Assembly: GCA_016210985.1 (NCBI GenBank)
Contig: JACQTD010000235.1
Location: 1 to 34,869 of the forward strand
Source: Acidobacteriota bacterium
GTDB taxonomy: Bacteria; Acidobacteriota; Blastocatellia; HR10; JACQTD01
DNA length: 34,869 bases
Direction: 5' to 3'
Shown here: positions 16,936-25,009 of the stretch, in pieces
Layout: each line of letters opens with the position of its first letter
Numbering within the stretch: the stretch's first letter is position 1
Program-made: the position numbers and the translations under genes
The notes under the pieces: model-generated
Told to the model about the DNA's origin: nothing
Database searches by the model: none
What the model saw: the letters and a program-made list of their open reading frames with translations, nothing else

Positions 16936-17478
16936 ATGACCAAAAGGATCGTTTTCTCCATCTTTCTCGCCCTCGTGGCTTCCCTTATCTGGTCCGTTCG
17001 TGCACAAGATGAAGACGTAGCCTATCTGATCTGTGCAAAGGACGGGGTGGAGAATAAGGTGAGCCGCGCGCTGCTTGAGCGCGTGGGCTCGGGCGGCGAG
17101 TTTCCCAATTGCAGTCGCGGCCATAAGCTGGATGAGGCTCTTTGTCCCAAGGATAAAGCCCGCAACCGCCTCATTGATGAAACCGGGGCGCGGCGGGAGC
17201 AGTGCACCAAGGACGGCGCCAGCCTCGTGATTCTGGCGCAGGATCGCGGACCGGATCGCATTTCCCCTGAAAAGCTGAAGACCTTTGCACCCGAGACGCA
17301 AAAGCAATATCAGCTCTTCTCGCAAAAGTGCGGCAAGTGCCACACCCTCGCCCGGGCGCTCAATGCGAAGTTCCATAGCCTGGAGTGGCAAAAGTACGTC
17401 AAGCGGATGATGCGCCGGCCAGGTTCGGAGATGTCGGAGACGGATGGCCGGGAAGTCTATCGATTCCTGAAATTTTAA
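16936..17478 (+). CDS. Cys-rich domain plus monohaem cytochrome c, exported
   Basis: A 180-residue protein starting at ATG 16936, two bases after the porin stop, with GGGAGGT upstream (a TTG at 16930 is in frame but poorer). It has a signal peptide (IVFSIFLALVASLIWSVRA). Residues 30-100 hold a domain related to that at the porin N-terminus: LICAKDG, PNCSRGHKLD, LCPKD and CTKDGAS align with LVICAKC, TRCPNRWEKLD, RCPSC and CPYDGAS. Here the second Cys of both CxxC pairs is Asp. The C-terminal 60 residues hold one haem motif, CGKCHTLARALN, then a helix ending REVYRFLKF. A Met in MMRRPGSEMS could be the sixth ligand. It may link MtrAB to the quinone oxidoreductase encoded downstream. I know no named family for the whole protein. 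Confidence 0.85.
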   Translation: MTKRIVFSIFLALVASLIWSVRAQDEDVAYLICAKDGVENKVSRALLERVGSGGEFPNCSRGHKLDEALCPKDKARNRLIDETGARREQCTKDGASLVILAQDRGPDRISPEKLKTFAPETQKQYQLFSQKCGKCHTLARALNAKFHSLEWQKYVKRMMRRPGSEMSETDGREVYRFLKF

Positions 17479-17560
17479 ACGGAGAGCCGCTGATGCCGTG
17501 AGGCCCAACATCCGCCCCCAAGCGCATGCTTCAACGATCATCTAAAAAGGAGACCCCGAT

Positions 17561-18340
17561 ATGGAATCGTTATTCGCTCCGGTAATCCTCGGCCCCGCCA
17601 TTCTGGTAATCTGGCTCCTGAGTTCCGTCAAGGTGATTAACGAATACGAGCGTGGCGTGGTCTTTACTTTTGGCCGTCTCAGACCGAATCCGCTCCTGCC
17701 CGGGTTCCGGCTGGTGATTTTCCCGATCCAACGCATGATGCGCGTGAGCCTGCGCACGGTAGTTCTGGACGTGACCCCCCAGGACATCATCACACGGGAC
17801 AACGTGACCGTGAAGGTCAATGCCGTGATCTATTTCCGTGTCATCGATGCCAACCGGTCGATCGTGGAAGTCGAGAACTACCTGTATGCCACCACGCAAT
17901 TGGCGCAGACGACGCTCCGGTCCGTCCTGGGTGAAGTCGAACTGGATGATTTGCTCAGCAAGCGGGAAGAGCTCAACGCCCGCCTTCAAATGTACATCGA
18001 CAAGCATGCCGACCCTTGGGGCATCAAGGTGAGCATGGTGGAAATCAAGGCCGTCGATCTGCCGCAGTTGATGGTGCGTGCGATCTCCCGGCAGGCTGAA
18101 GCCGAGCGTGAGAAACGCGCCAAGATCATCCACGCCGAAGGAGAACTGAAGGCCTCACACGCGCTGCTCGAGGCCGCGCGGAAACTCGCGGAAGAGCCGC
18201 TGACGATTCAACTCCGATATCTGCAGACGCTCACCGAGATCGGCGTGGAGAATAACAGCACCATTGTTTTTCCGCTTCCCCTGGACATGATCACCGCCTT
18301 CCAAGGCAGCCCGGCAGCGCGCCGGGCGCTGACCGCATGA
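17561..18340 (+). CDS. Slipin/stomatin-type SPFH (band 7) membrane protein
   Basis: A 259-residue SPFH-domain protein. One N-terminal membrane helix ([19 protein letters not shown]) is followed by the slipin signature [15 protein letters not shown] and the band 7 core ([26 protein letters not shown]). Then comes the oligomerising helix with [21 protein letters not shown] and a C-terminal segment [17 protein letters not shown]. Translation starts after AAAAGGAGACCCCGAT, 82 bases after the previous gene. Slipins form membrane-bound rings that organise or protect complexes; they usually pair with an NfeD-type protease partner, which is absent here. Its place between the outer-membrane conduit and the quinone oxidoreductase genes suggests a role in assembling the inner-membrane complex (inference). 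Confidence 0.93.
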   Translation: MESLFAPVILGPAILVIWLLSSVKVINEYERGVVFTFGRLRPNPLLPGFRLVIFPIQRMMRVSLRTVVLDVTPQDIITRDNVTVKVNAVIYFRVIDANRSIVEVENYLYATTQLAQTTLRSVLGEVELDDLLSKREELNARLQMYIDKHADPWGIKVSMVEIKAVDLPQLMVRAISRQAEAEREKRAKIIHAEGELKASHALLEAARKLAEEPLTIQLRYLQTLTEIGVENNSTIVFPLPLDMITAFQGSPAARRALTA

Positions 18341-18354
18341 TTTTAGGAGGCAGC

Positions 18355-18876
18355 ATGGCGAGATGGGCTTATTACGGAACCGCCGCGATGTGCGTCGTAG
18401 TTCCATTGGCGATTCTCGAATCTCTGACGGCCATCCCGGCACGTGTAGAGGTGACACAACCGATCGCGTTCCCTCATTCCAAGCATACGCAACTCAACAT
18501 GGATTGCGTGAGCTGTCACACGGGAGGCGCGGATGGCGTGCACGCGGGCATCCCGTCAACCACCATGTGCGCGCTATGCCATGATCCCGGGCGCCAGACT
18601 CCGAAGACTCCTCCAGAACTCGCCCATTATCTCGCGTCGGGGGAGGAGATTCCCTGGCAGCAGGTCCATCACACGCCGCGGCATGTCTATTTCTCGCATC
18701 GCCGGCATGTGATGCTGGGGAATCTTGAATGTGCCGCTTGCCACGGCGAAGTGAAAGACATGGAGGAACCCTTCACCGCCACCTACTTCCCGCAAGGGCA
18801 GGACGGGATGAACCAATGCGTCGCCTGCCACAACAAGGAGAACGTATCCACGGATTGTTCCGCTTGTCATCGGTGA
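18355..18876 (+). CDS. Pentahaem c7-like cytochrome subunit of a Qrc/ACIII-type complex
   Basis: A 173-residue cytochrome with an N-terminal membrane anchor (YYGTAAMCVVVPLAILESL) and five CxxCH motifs: CVSCH, CALCH, CAACH, CVACH, CSACH. Extra His residues in FPHSKHTQLN and VYFSHRRHVML fit bis-His ligation. This is the class III-like cytochrome that begins Qrc (six haems in QrcA) and alternative complex III (five in ActA) operons; the count here matches ActA. I chose ATG 18355 because AGGAGG lies four bases before it; ATG 18337 overlaps the slipin stop and is also possible. It is followed 12 bases later by the MopB-like subunit. Confidence 0.9.
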   Translation: MARWAYYGTAAMCVVVPLAILESLTAIPARVEVTQPIAFPHSKHTQLNMDCVSCHTGGADGVHAGIPSTTMCALCHDPGRQTPKTPPELAHYLASGEEIPWQQVHHTPRHVYFSHRRHVMLGNLECAACHGEVKDMEEPFTATYFPQGQDGMNQCVACHNKENVSTDCSACHR

Positions 18877-18888
18877 GAGGTCGACACT

Positions 18889-20856
18889 ATGAAGCTTACC
18901 CGACGAACACTCATAAAGCTGGGCGTGACGGGCGGCGCGACGGTAGCCCTGGCGCAGGCCCTGAAACAGGTTCCGGGCGCAATCCCCGCGGTCGATGGTC
19001 TCATGGAGCAGCCCTTCGATCGGGACCTGTCGGATGAATGGATGCCGTCGGTGTGCGCGGCATGTCCAGCGGCTTGCCCGGTGGCTCTTCGCCGGGTGAG
19101 CAATCACATTGTGGGCGTGCGGCCCTTTCCATCGAAGCCGTGTCAAAAAGCCTATATCGTCCCCCAAGAACTGGTTCATCCCGATCGTGTGAGGGAGTCG
19201 CTGAGGCGTGATGGCCAACGGGGCGCAGACCATTGGCGGCCGGTTTCCCGGACGGCGGCCCTGGAGGAGCTTTCCCGTATAGCCGGCGATGATCCGTCAA
19301 AAACGGCCCTGGTCCTGCGGGAGGAGATCGGACTTTCTTTCTCCCTGCTGACCGGACTCTTCGGCGCGTTGGGATCGCCTTACCTCTATACGCACGAGTG
19401 GATCCCGGGCCAATGGATGGTGGATGCGATGGAACAGGCTACGGGCTGGTCTGCATGGGGCCTTGATCTTGCGCGGGCGCGCGGCGTCATCTCCTTCGGC
19501 TGGGACTGGCTCCAGTCGTTCGATCCAAGACAGGCCCAGGAAGCTTTCGCGCGTTTGCGGGTGACGGATGCTCCGATCTGGTATGTGGGGCCGAGGTGGA
19601 ACCTCACGGCCATGAAAGCCACGAAGTGGTTGGTGTGCAGGCCGGGATTCGAACCCGCCGTAGCACTGGCCCTGCTTCACGTCATCGTGTCGGAGAACTT
19701 GTATCCGAAGGAGTGTGAATCCCTTGAAGGCTTCTCAAAGTTGATTGAACAGGTAAGGGTCCTGAGTCCGGCCGATCTTGAGAAGAAGACAGGGATCAAC
19801 CATGCACAGCTTCAGCCCCTGGCCCGCAGGATCGCCACGCTGCGGCCGCTCTGCGTCGCTCCGCGCCGCCGTCTGGAAGACCAGGCGGTGATCGTGGCGC
19901 TCAACGGACTGCTCGGCAACATCGGTACGCCGGGAGGTCTGGCCGCGCTGGGCCGCTCCAGCCTGCCGCCAGCCCCGCCGGCCGCGCCACGGTTGAACGT
20001 CGAGGAATTGCCGAAGCAGATTGCCGAGGGCAGAGTGGAAACGGTTATATTGGCCGGAGCCAATCCCGTCTTTACCAGCCCGGCTCCGTCGCGGTGGAAG
20101 GAAGGGCTGAAGCAAGCCAAACAGGTCGTCTGCCTCTCCTCGTTCAAGAACGAAACCACCGCCTTTGCAGACCTCATCTTACCGCTCCCGCTGTGGGCTG
20201 AACGACGTGACGTCTATCCCTATGCCCGGGATGGCAGGATGATTACCCACGTCGTGGAGCCCGCGCTGGAGCCAGCCCCGGCGATGTTTGACGTGTCTTC
20301 ACTGGTCTTCGAGCTGGCCCACGGCATGGGTGTGGAGAAGGAGCGTTTCCCCTGGCAGAACCTGGAGGAGGCGGCGAAAGCACTTGAGTTGCGCGCGCCC
20401 ACCGAAGCCAAATTCAACTTCCCGGACATCGGCTGGTCGGAACCCCCCTTTTCAGAGGGCGCATTTCATCTGCTCCTCGAAGCTCCCCTCGCCCTGCGTC
20501 ACGGGGAAGGCGCTCATTTGCCGTACCTGCTGACCACCGTGGGTCCCCATCTGAGAACCTGGTGGACCACCTGGGTGGAAATCAACCCGGAGACGGCTCA
20601 TCGGCTCGGAGTCAAAGATCGGGAGGAGATCATCCTGGAAAACGCGTCAGGCTCGATTCGTGCCATCGCCAGGTACTTCCCCGGAGTTCCGGCCGACGCG
20701 GTGTGCCTTCCGCTGGGCATGGGACACGCCACCGGAACCTTCGCGCAGAATGCCGGGGGCAACCCGGCCGAGATCGTTGCCTATCGGAAAAATGACGGCG
20801 CCAACGTCATGCTATGGGATTTTGAGAAGGTCAATATTCGAAGGGGATCGCTATGA
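18889..20856 (+). CDS. MopB-like large subunit of a Qrc/ACIII-type quinone oxidoreductase
   Basis: A 655-residue protein related to molybdopterin oxidoreductases. A twin-arginine signal (LTRRTLIKLG) is followed by an N-terminal iron-sulfur motif C56-x2-C59-x3-C63-x21-C85 (VCAACPAACPVALRR...PSKPC). Family blocks seen are LNGLLGNIGTPGG, VILAGANPVF, LPLPLWAERRDVYP and INPETAHRLGVKDREEIIL. The protein is shorter than catalytic molybdoenzymes (often 700-1000 residues), and I cannot find a convincing molybdenum-ligand position. In Qrc (QrcB) and ACIII (ActB) this subunit has lost the cofactor and only transfers electrons; the same is likely here from context. Its stop overlaps the next start by ATGA. 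Confidence 0.88.
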   Translation: MKLTRRTLIKLGVTGGATVALAQALKQVPGAIPAVDGLMEQPFDRDLSDEWMPSVCAACPAACPVALRRVSNHIVGVRPFPSKPCQKAYIVPQELVHPDRVRESLRRDGQRGADHWRPVSRTAALEELSRIAGDDPSKTALVLREEIGLSFSLLTGLFGALGSPYLYTHEWIPGQWMVDAMEQATGWSAWGLDLARARGVISFGWDWLQSFDPRQAQEAFARLRVTDAPIWYVGPRWNLTAMKATKWLVCRPGFEPAVALALLHVIVSENLYPKECESLEGFSKLIEQVRVLSPADLEKKTGINHAQLQPLARRIATLRPLCVAPRRRLEDQAVIVALNGLLGNIGTPGGLAALGRSSLPPAPPAAPRLNVEELPKQIAEGRVETVILAGANPVFTSPAPSRWKEGLKQAKQVVCLSSFKNETTAFADLILPLPLWAERRDVYPYARDGRMITHVVEPALEPAPAMFDVSSLVFELAHGMGVEKERFPWQNLEEAAKALELRAPTEAKFNFPDIGWSEPPFSEGAFHLLLEAPLALRHGEGAHLPYLLTTVGPHLRTWWTTWVEINPETAHRLGVKDREEIILENASGSIRAIARYFPGVPADAVCLPLGMGHATGTFAQNAGGNPAEIVAYRKNDGANVMLWDFEKVNIRRGSL

Positions 20857-21527
20857 CACGTTTAGGAATGGTCATTGACCTGAACAAATGCTCAGGTTGC
20901 CAGGCCTGCGTCGTCGCCTGCGCTACGGAAAACAACGTGGGGCTCGGAAATCCTGAGGACGCCGCGATGGGACGGATCATCCGATGGCTTCAGATACTCC
21001 CTGAGATCGAGGGGGAGTATCCCCATGTTTCCGGGAAACTTCTGCCGATGATGTGCCAGCAATGCGACCGACCCTCCTGCACGTACGTTTGTCCGGTCGC
21101 CGCCACCTATCCGGTTTCGAACGGGACGGTCGCTCAGATCTACTGGCGCTGCATCGGATGCCGCTACTGCGTGAACGCCTGTCCCTATACGCTTAAATGG
21201 TTCAACTGGTGGAAGCCTGTCTGGCCTGGCGAGATGGCCAGCGGGACCAACCCGGACGTCACCCTGCGCGACAAAGGCGTGACCGAGAAGTGCACGTTCG
21301 GCTCCCATCGCCTGCTGCGGGCAAAGGAGCAGGCCAGGGAGGAAAAGCGTCCAATGCGCGCAACGGATTATGTGCCGGCTTGCGTCGAATCCTGTCCAAC
21401 GGACGCCATCGTATTTGGCGACCTGGACGATCCCGACAGCGAGGTATCGCAGCTCACCCGAAGCTCACGCGCCTCCCGCGTGCTGGAAGAGGTAGGCACA
21501 CGTCCAAAGGTGTCCTATCTGAACTGA
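20853..21527 (+). CDS. Four-cluster ferredoxin-type subunit, one cluster short of a Cys
   Basis: A 224-residue iron-sulfur protein of the NrfC/PsrB/QrcC type. Three full sets are visible: C13-G-x-C16-x2-C19-x3-C23, C68-x2-C71-x4-C76-x3-C80 and C100-x2-C103-x2-C106-x3-C110. The fourth set is C147-TF-G150, then C177-x3-C181. Position 150 is normally Cys (CTFC-x-HR), so only three ligands remain and a [3Fe-4S] cluster is expected, as in ActB of alternative complex III. No signal peptide, so it would be exported with the twin-arginine partner encoded upstream. The start overlaps the MopB gene stop and has AGGGGATCGCT before it. Confidence 0.92.
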   Translation: MTRLGMVIDLNKCSGCQACVVACATENNVGLGNPEDAAMGRIIRWLQILPEIEGEYPHVSGKLLPMMCQQCDRPSCTYVCPVAATYPVSNGTVAQIYWRCIGCRYCVNACPYTLKWFNWWKPVWPGEMASGTNPDVTLRDKGVTEKCTFGSHRLLRAKEQAREEKRPMRATDYVPACVESCPTDAIVFGDLDDPDSEVSQLTRSSRASRVLEEVGTRPKVSYLN

Positions 21528-21536
21528 GGACCTGCC

Positions 21537-22892
21537 ATGGCAGACGTTGAAAAGGATATTCTCGTTTCGGTCGCGACCAAACCCGGCAGAGGCTATCTCC
21601 TCACCTGTGGCTTGCTCGGTCTGATTCTCGTGTGGGGAATTATTGCCTGGACGAGGCAAGTCCAGGAGGGACTGGGGGTGACGGGACTGAACGCTCCGGT
21701 GTTCTGGGGGGTCTACCTCGTCAACTTCGTTTTTTTCATCGGAATCTCCCATGCCGGAACGCTCATCTCCTCCGTGCTGCGGATCACCGATACCCCCTGG
21801 CGCCGTCCGTTCACGCGATTGGCGGAAGCGATCACGGTGTTCAGCCTTCCCTTCGGCGCGCTGAGTGTCATCGTCGATCTTGGCGGGCCGCACCGCCTGC
21901 TCTATGTGCTGAAGTTTCCTCATTTCACTTCGGCGGTGCTGTGGGACGTGGTCTGCATCACCACGTATCTGATCACTTCCTGCTTCTATTTCTATCTGGC
22001 CCTCGTCCCGGATATCGCCGTGTGTGCGAACAGGCTTACCGAGGTGAGTCCCTGGCGCCGCCAGATCTATCGCACCCTCTCCCTGAACTGGACGGGGACC
22101 GAGAGACAGCATAAGGTGCTTAATCGCATCATGACCGGCATGTCGATCTTTCTCTTCGCGTTGGTCATTTCGGTTCACACCAACGTCTCGTTTGTGTTCG
22201 GCATGACCACCAAACCCGGCTGGCACACCACGCTGATCAGTCCTTTCTTCGTATTGGGGGCAATCTACTCCGGCGTGGCGGCCGTGATCTGCTTTGCGGC
22301 ACTGCTCCGAAAGCTCTTCCATCTTGAGGCCTATATCACGAAGCAACATTTCAATTCCGTGGCGAAGTTCTTGCTGGCGCTCTGCTGCTTCTGGTTGTAT
22401 GCGATGATCATCGAGCACTTGTTTGTCTTTTATGGGAAGGGAGAGGCGGAATTAAGACTCTTTGAAAGCAAGGTGCTCGGCCAGCATGTCTTTATGTTCT
22501 GGCTCATGTTTGCGCTCTGCTTTCCCGTGCCCTTTGTCGTCCTGGCGGTACCGAAATTTCGCACGATCCGCAACCTCGTGATCGTCTGCTTGCTGGTCAA
22601 CATCGGGATGTGGATGGAACGGTACTCGATCATCATTCCAAGCGGAGTGCACCCCTATCTGCCGTGGGGGGATGGCCAGTATTTCCCATCCTGGGTGGAA
22701 TGGTCGATCACGGCGAGTTGGGTCTCCGGGTTTACGTTGCTGCTGTTGCTGTTCGTGCGGTTCTTCCCGCCGTTGACGATATGGGAAATAAAAGAAGAAC
22801 TCGAAGGCGCGAAAGCCGAACCCGAACCGGGAGAGGCGCCCGGCTGGGTGCGGTGGGACCTCATCAAGGCTCTGGAGAGTGGAAAATGGTAG
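21537..22892 (+). CDS. NrfD/ActC-type quinone-binding membrane subunit
   Basis: A 451-residue integral membrane protein with about ten hydrophobic helices. Examples are YLLTCGLLGLILVWGIIAW, WGVYLVNFVFFIGISHAG, LVIVCLLVNIGMWMERYSI and WVSGFTLLLLLFVRFF. Signatures of the NrfD/PsrC/ActC superfamily include FFIGISHAGTLISSVLR, MTGMSIFLFALVISVHTNVS, and MWMERYSIIIPS near the end, the last characteristic of ActC/ActF-like members. It should oxidise or reduce membrane quinone and anchor the periplasmic iron-sulfur and MopB subunits. It starts nine bases after the ferredoxin gene (GAGGACCTGCC) and overlaps the next gene by seven bases. The C-terminal tail is acidic and soluble. Confidence 0.93.
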   Translation: MADVEKDILVSVATKPGRGYLLTCGLLGLILVWGIIAWTRQVQEGLGVTGLNAPVFWGVYLVNFVFFIGISHAGTLISSVLRITDTPWRRPFTRLAEAITVFSLPFGALSVIVDLGGPHRLLYVLKFPHFTSAVLWDVVCITTYLITSCFYFYLALVPDIAVCANRLTEVSPWRRQIYRTLSLNWTGTERQHKVLNRIMTGMSIFLFALVISVHTNVSFVFGMTTKPGWHTTLISPFFVLGAIYSGVAAVICFAALLRKLFHLEAYITKQHFNSVAKFLLALCCFWLYAMIIEHLFVFYGKGEAELRLFESKVLGQHVFMFWLMFALCFPVPFVVLAVPKFRTIRNLVIVCLLVNIGMWMERYSIIIPSGVHPYLPWGDGQYFPSWVEWSITASWVSGFTLLLLLFVRFFPPLTIWEIKEELEGAKAEPEPGEAPGWVRWDLIKALESGKW

Positions 22893-23653
22893 AAAAAGAC
22901 AAAGGCGCTGCCACATTGCTGGAGATTTTCTTCAGCATGGCTGGGGCTCTCCTAATCTTTTACTCGTTCCTGGCTTATCGCTCGTTGACCTGGAGCCCCG
23001 CCTTCTACATCAAGAACACCGATTCGGACAAGTCGAGAATGGCGTTCGTTTCTGATCAGGCCGAAGATATCGATCGGTGGCCATCCCAAGGCGCGCCCTT
23101 CGATAGTCTGAGCGCCTCCAGGACCGTTCTTGCAGACAGCACCGACCCATGGAGCGCGCCCGTGGGCGATATGGCTATGGGTCGCATCGCGGCAGGTAAT
23201 TTCCCAGGATGGACCCTTTCGGCGGCGGAGCGGGGCAGGAAAATCTATCTGCGGTCGGGATGCGCCCTCTGCCATGGGATCGGCGGACGGGGCGGTGTGA
23301 GGAATCCCAATGCCAAGGGGGGGGAAGTTCCTGCCTTATTCAAACTGGCGGATACCATTGTGAATACCAAGCCGGAGGCGGACAGACTGCTTGCGCTATT
23401 GCAACAGAACTCGCCATTCGACGAGCAGGACCCGTGGCTGGAGGCGTTCGTCAAGATCAAAAAGACCTTCCGTGAGGGCAAGCGGCCGCTCAAGGAGGAC
23501 GCGAACGGCGCCGATCCGCCCCTCGCAATGCCCAACTGGAGCGAGAAACTGACCGACAAGCAGATTCACGAGTTGATGGCCTACGTCCTCACGCTTTTTC
23601 CCGCGGACCAGTGGGAGAGTTGGGACGAACCGGAGGGGGAATCGCCAGAATGA
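22886..23653 (+). CDS. Membrane-anchored class I cytochrome c subunit
   Basis: A 255-residue protein. The start ATG at 22886 lies inside the end of the NrfD-like gene; the longer frame to 22610 only reads through that gene. One membrane helix (FFSMAGALLIFYSFLAYRS) anchors it. A single haem motif, CALCHGIGGRGGVRNPNAKGGE, is followed by LFKLADTIVN, a long acidic loop and a C-terminal helix (LMAYVLTLFPADQWESW). The candidate axial Met is in LAMPNW. The domain from the haem motif to the end is repeated, with the same unusual GGVRNPNAKGGE insert, at the end of the next protein. It likely takes the place of the ActE-type cytochrome of the complex. Confidence 0.88.
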   Translation: MVEKDKGAATLLEIFFSMAGALLIFYSFLAYRSLTWSPAFYIKNTDSDKSRMAFVSDQAEDIDRWPSQGAPFDSLSASRTVLADSTDPWSAPVGDMAMGRIAAGNFPGWTLSAAERGRKIYLRSGCALCHGIGGRGGVRNPNAKGGEVPALFKLADTIVNTKPEADRLLALLQQNSPFDEQDPWLEAFVKIKKTFREGKRPLKEDANGADPPLAMPNWSEKLTDKQIHELMAYVLTLFPADQWESWDEPEGESPE

Positions 23654-24861
23654 GGTGGACGAAGGTCATCATCGTCTTCGCTGCCCTCGCGCTCGTAGGG
23701 CCGATACTCTGCGCACGGAGCGGGGCTGGCTTTTCCTCCCCTCGAGCGAAAGACGGGCCGAAGCCGCCGACATCCAGTGCCTCCTCAGGATTCCGGGATA
23801 GATGTCTTAACTGCCACTTTCCCATGGGAGAGGCGGGCTTGGCAGGAATTGGAAAGCCATGTCGGTGTCCAGAAGAGATCCTATCGAAGCATCTTTTCCC
23901 CGATCTGGGGTGCACCGCTTGCCACAGGGGAGACCGGAAGACGCGGAGAGTCAAGAAGGCCCACGGCCGGGCCTCGGTCGCCCGTCTCCCCCTCTTCTCC
24001 GCCGAGCCTTCAACCGAGAACCTTGATCGGCCCTTTCTTTCGGGAGTTTACGTCCAGGCTGCTTGCGGTAAGTGCCACCCGGGGAGCGAACTGCCGGGCG
24101 CACCCGTCCTTAGCCACGGTCGCATGCTCTTCACGGAACTCGGCTGCATCGCATGTCATCGGTTGAAGGGCCATCCGAACGACGTCGGGGTCGATCTCAC
24201 AGAGGCAGGCCTGAAGGACGTGAACCGGGACGGCAGACTCGATCTTCTAGATCGCGCATGGCTGCTCCGCCATTTCAAGGATCCGTCGGCGGTTCGGGAG
24301 GGTTCCTGGATGGCGAACTACAAGCTGACGGATGAAGAAGCCACGGCACTCACTGTGCTCATGCTCAGCTTCACCGGGGAGGCGTTGCCGGGCAGATATG
24401 TGATTCCTTCAAATCCCGGGCCCGAGCCGAAAAGTGCGGTTGATCGCGGGAAACGCGTTTTTGAACTTTGGGGCTGTGCCGGGTGCCACGGCCGGGGCGG
24501 CCGCGGCGGGGTAAGGAACCCCAACGCGAAGGGCGGTGAGATCCCTCAACTGTTCAAGTTAGCCGACACGATCGTCAATGACAAAGAGGAGGCCGAAAAG
24601 CTCAGGATGCTTGTAGAGAGCGGCGCCGACATCGACCACGATCCGGCCGCCTGGCTTGATGAGTTCCGAAAGATCAAGACCGGTATTGTCGAGGGCAAGC
24701 GCCCGGAGAAAGAAGATCCCAAAGGACTGCCCCCTCCGCTGACGATGCCCGGCTGGCGGGAGAAGATCCAGGGGCGCGATCTGGATTACCTGGCCGTGTA
24801 CATCATGAGCCTCTTTCCAGCCGAGGCTTGGGAGAGCTGGGAGGACGACAAGCCAAAGTAA
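23650..24861 (+). CDS. Pentahaem cytochrome c subunit, paralogue of the octahaem protein
   Basis: A 403-residue exported cytochrome; its ATG overlaps the previous stop (ATGA). Haem motifs are CLNCH, CTACH, CGKCH, CIACH and CAGCH. The first four follow the plan of the N-terminal part of the octahaem protein at 891-2891, including LPGAP before haem 4. The fifth belongs to the GGVRNPNAKGGE class I domain shared with the preceding gene. Between haem 4 and its axial Met is DVNRDGRLDLLDRAW, an insert with the D-x-N-x-D-G-x-L-D spacing of a calcium-binding loop, absent from the octahaem repeats. The signal is IVFAALALVGPILC. It is the last gene of the operon and probably the electron exit or entry subunit facing the periplasm. 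Confidence 0.9.
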   Translation: MRWTKVIIVFAALALVGPILCARSGAGFSSPRAKDGPKPPTSSASSGFRDRCLNCHFPMGEAGLAGIGKPCRCPEEILSKHLFPDLGCTACHRGDRKTRRVKKAHGRASVARLPLFSAEPSTENLDRPFLSGVYVQAACGKCHPGSELPGAPVLSHGRMLFTELGCIACHRLKGHPNDVGVDLTEAGLKDVNRDGRLDLLDRAWLLRHFKDPSAVREGSWMANYKLTDEEATALTVLMLSFTGEALPGRYVIPSNPGPEPKSAVDRGKRVFELWGCAGCHGRGGRGGVRNPNAKGGEIPQLFKLADTIVNDKEEAEKLRMLVESGADIDHDPAAWLDEFRKIKTGIVEGKRPEKEDPKGLPPPLTMPGWREKIQGRDLDYLAVYIMSLFPAEAWESWEDDKPK

Positions 24862-25009
24862 AGGTGAACTGGCAGGAAGCCGTCTCCGAGCAGATAAACC
24901 ATCGCCGATGGCCGTCGGGGATGCCGGGATCCCTGACAGCTATTACGTCCTGGAGTTGAATCCGGCGTGCACCGGGCATATCCTGAAGCCAGTCCAGTGA
25001 GGGTTAGCA

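Noticed and set aside
19631-19660. tRNA-like T-arm on the minus strand (GGTTCGAATCCC) ending in an ACCA-like tail
   Set aside because: No matching 5' acceptor strand, D-arm or anticodon arm in the 75 bases beyond, and it lies inside the well-supported MopB-like gene.
22610-22885. Upstream extension of the monohaem cytochrome subunit
   Set aside because: It lies wholly within the NrfD-like gene in a second frame; the membrane helix begins just after the ATG at 22886.
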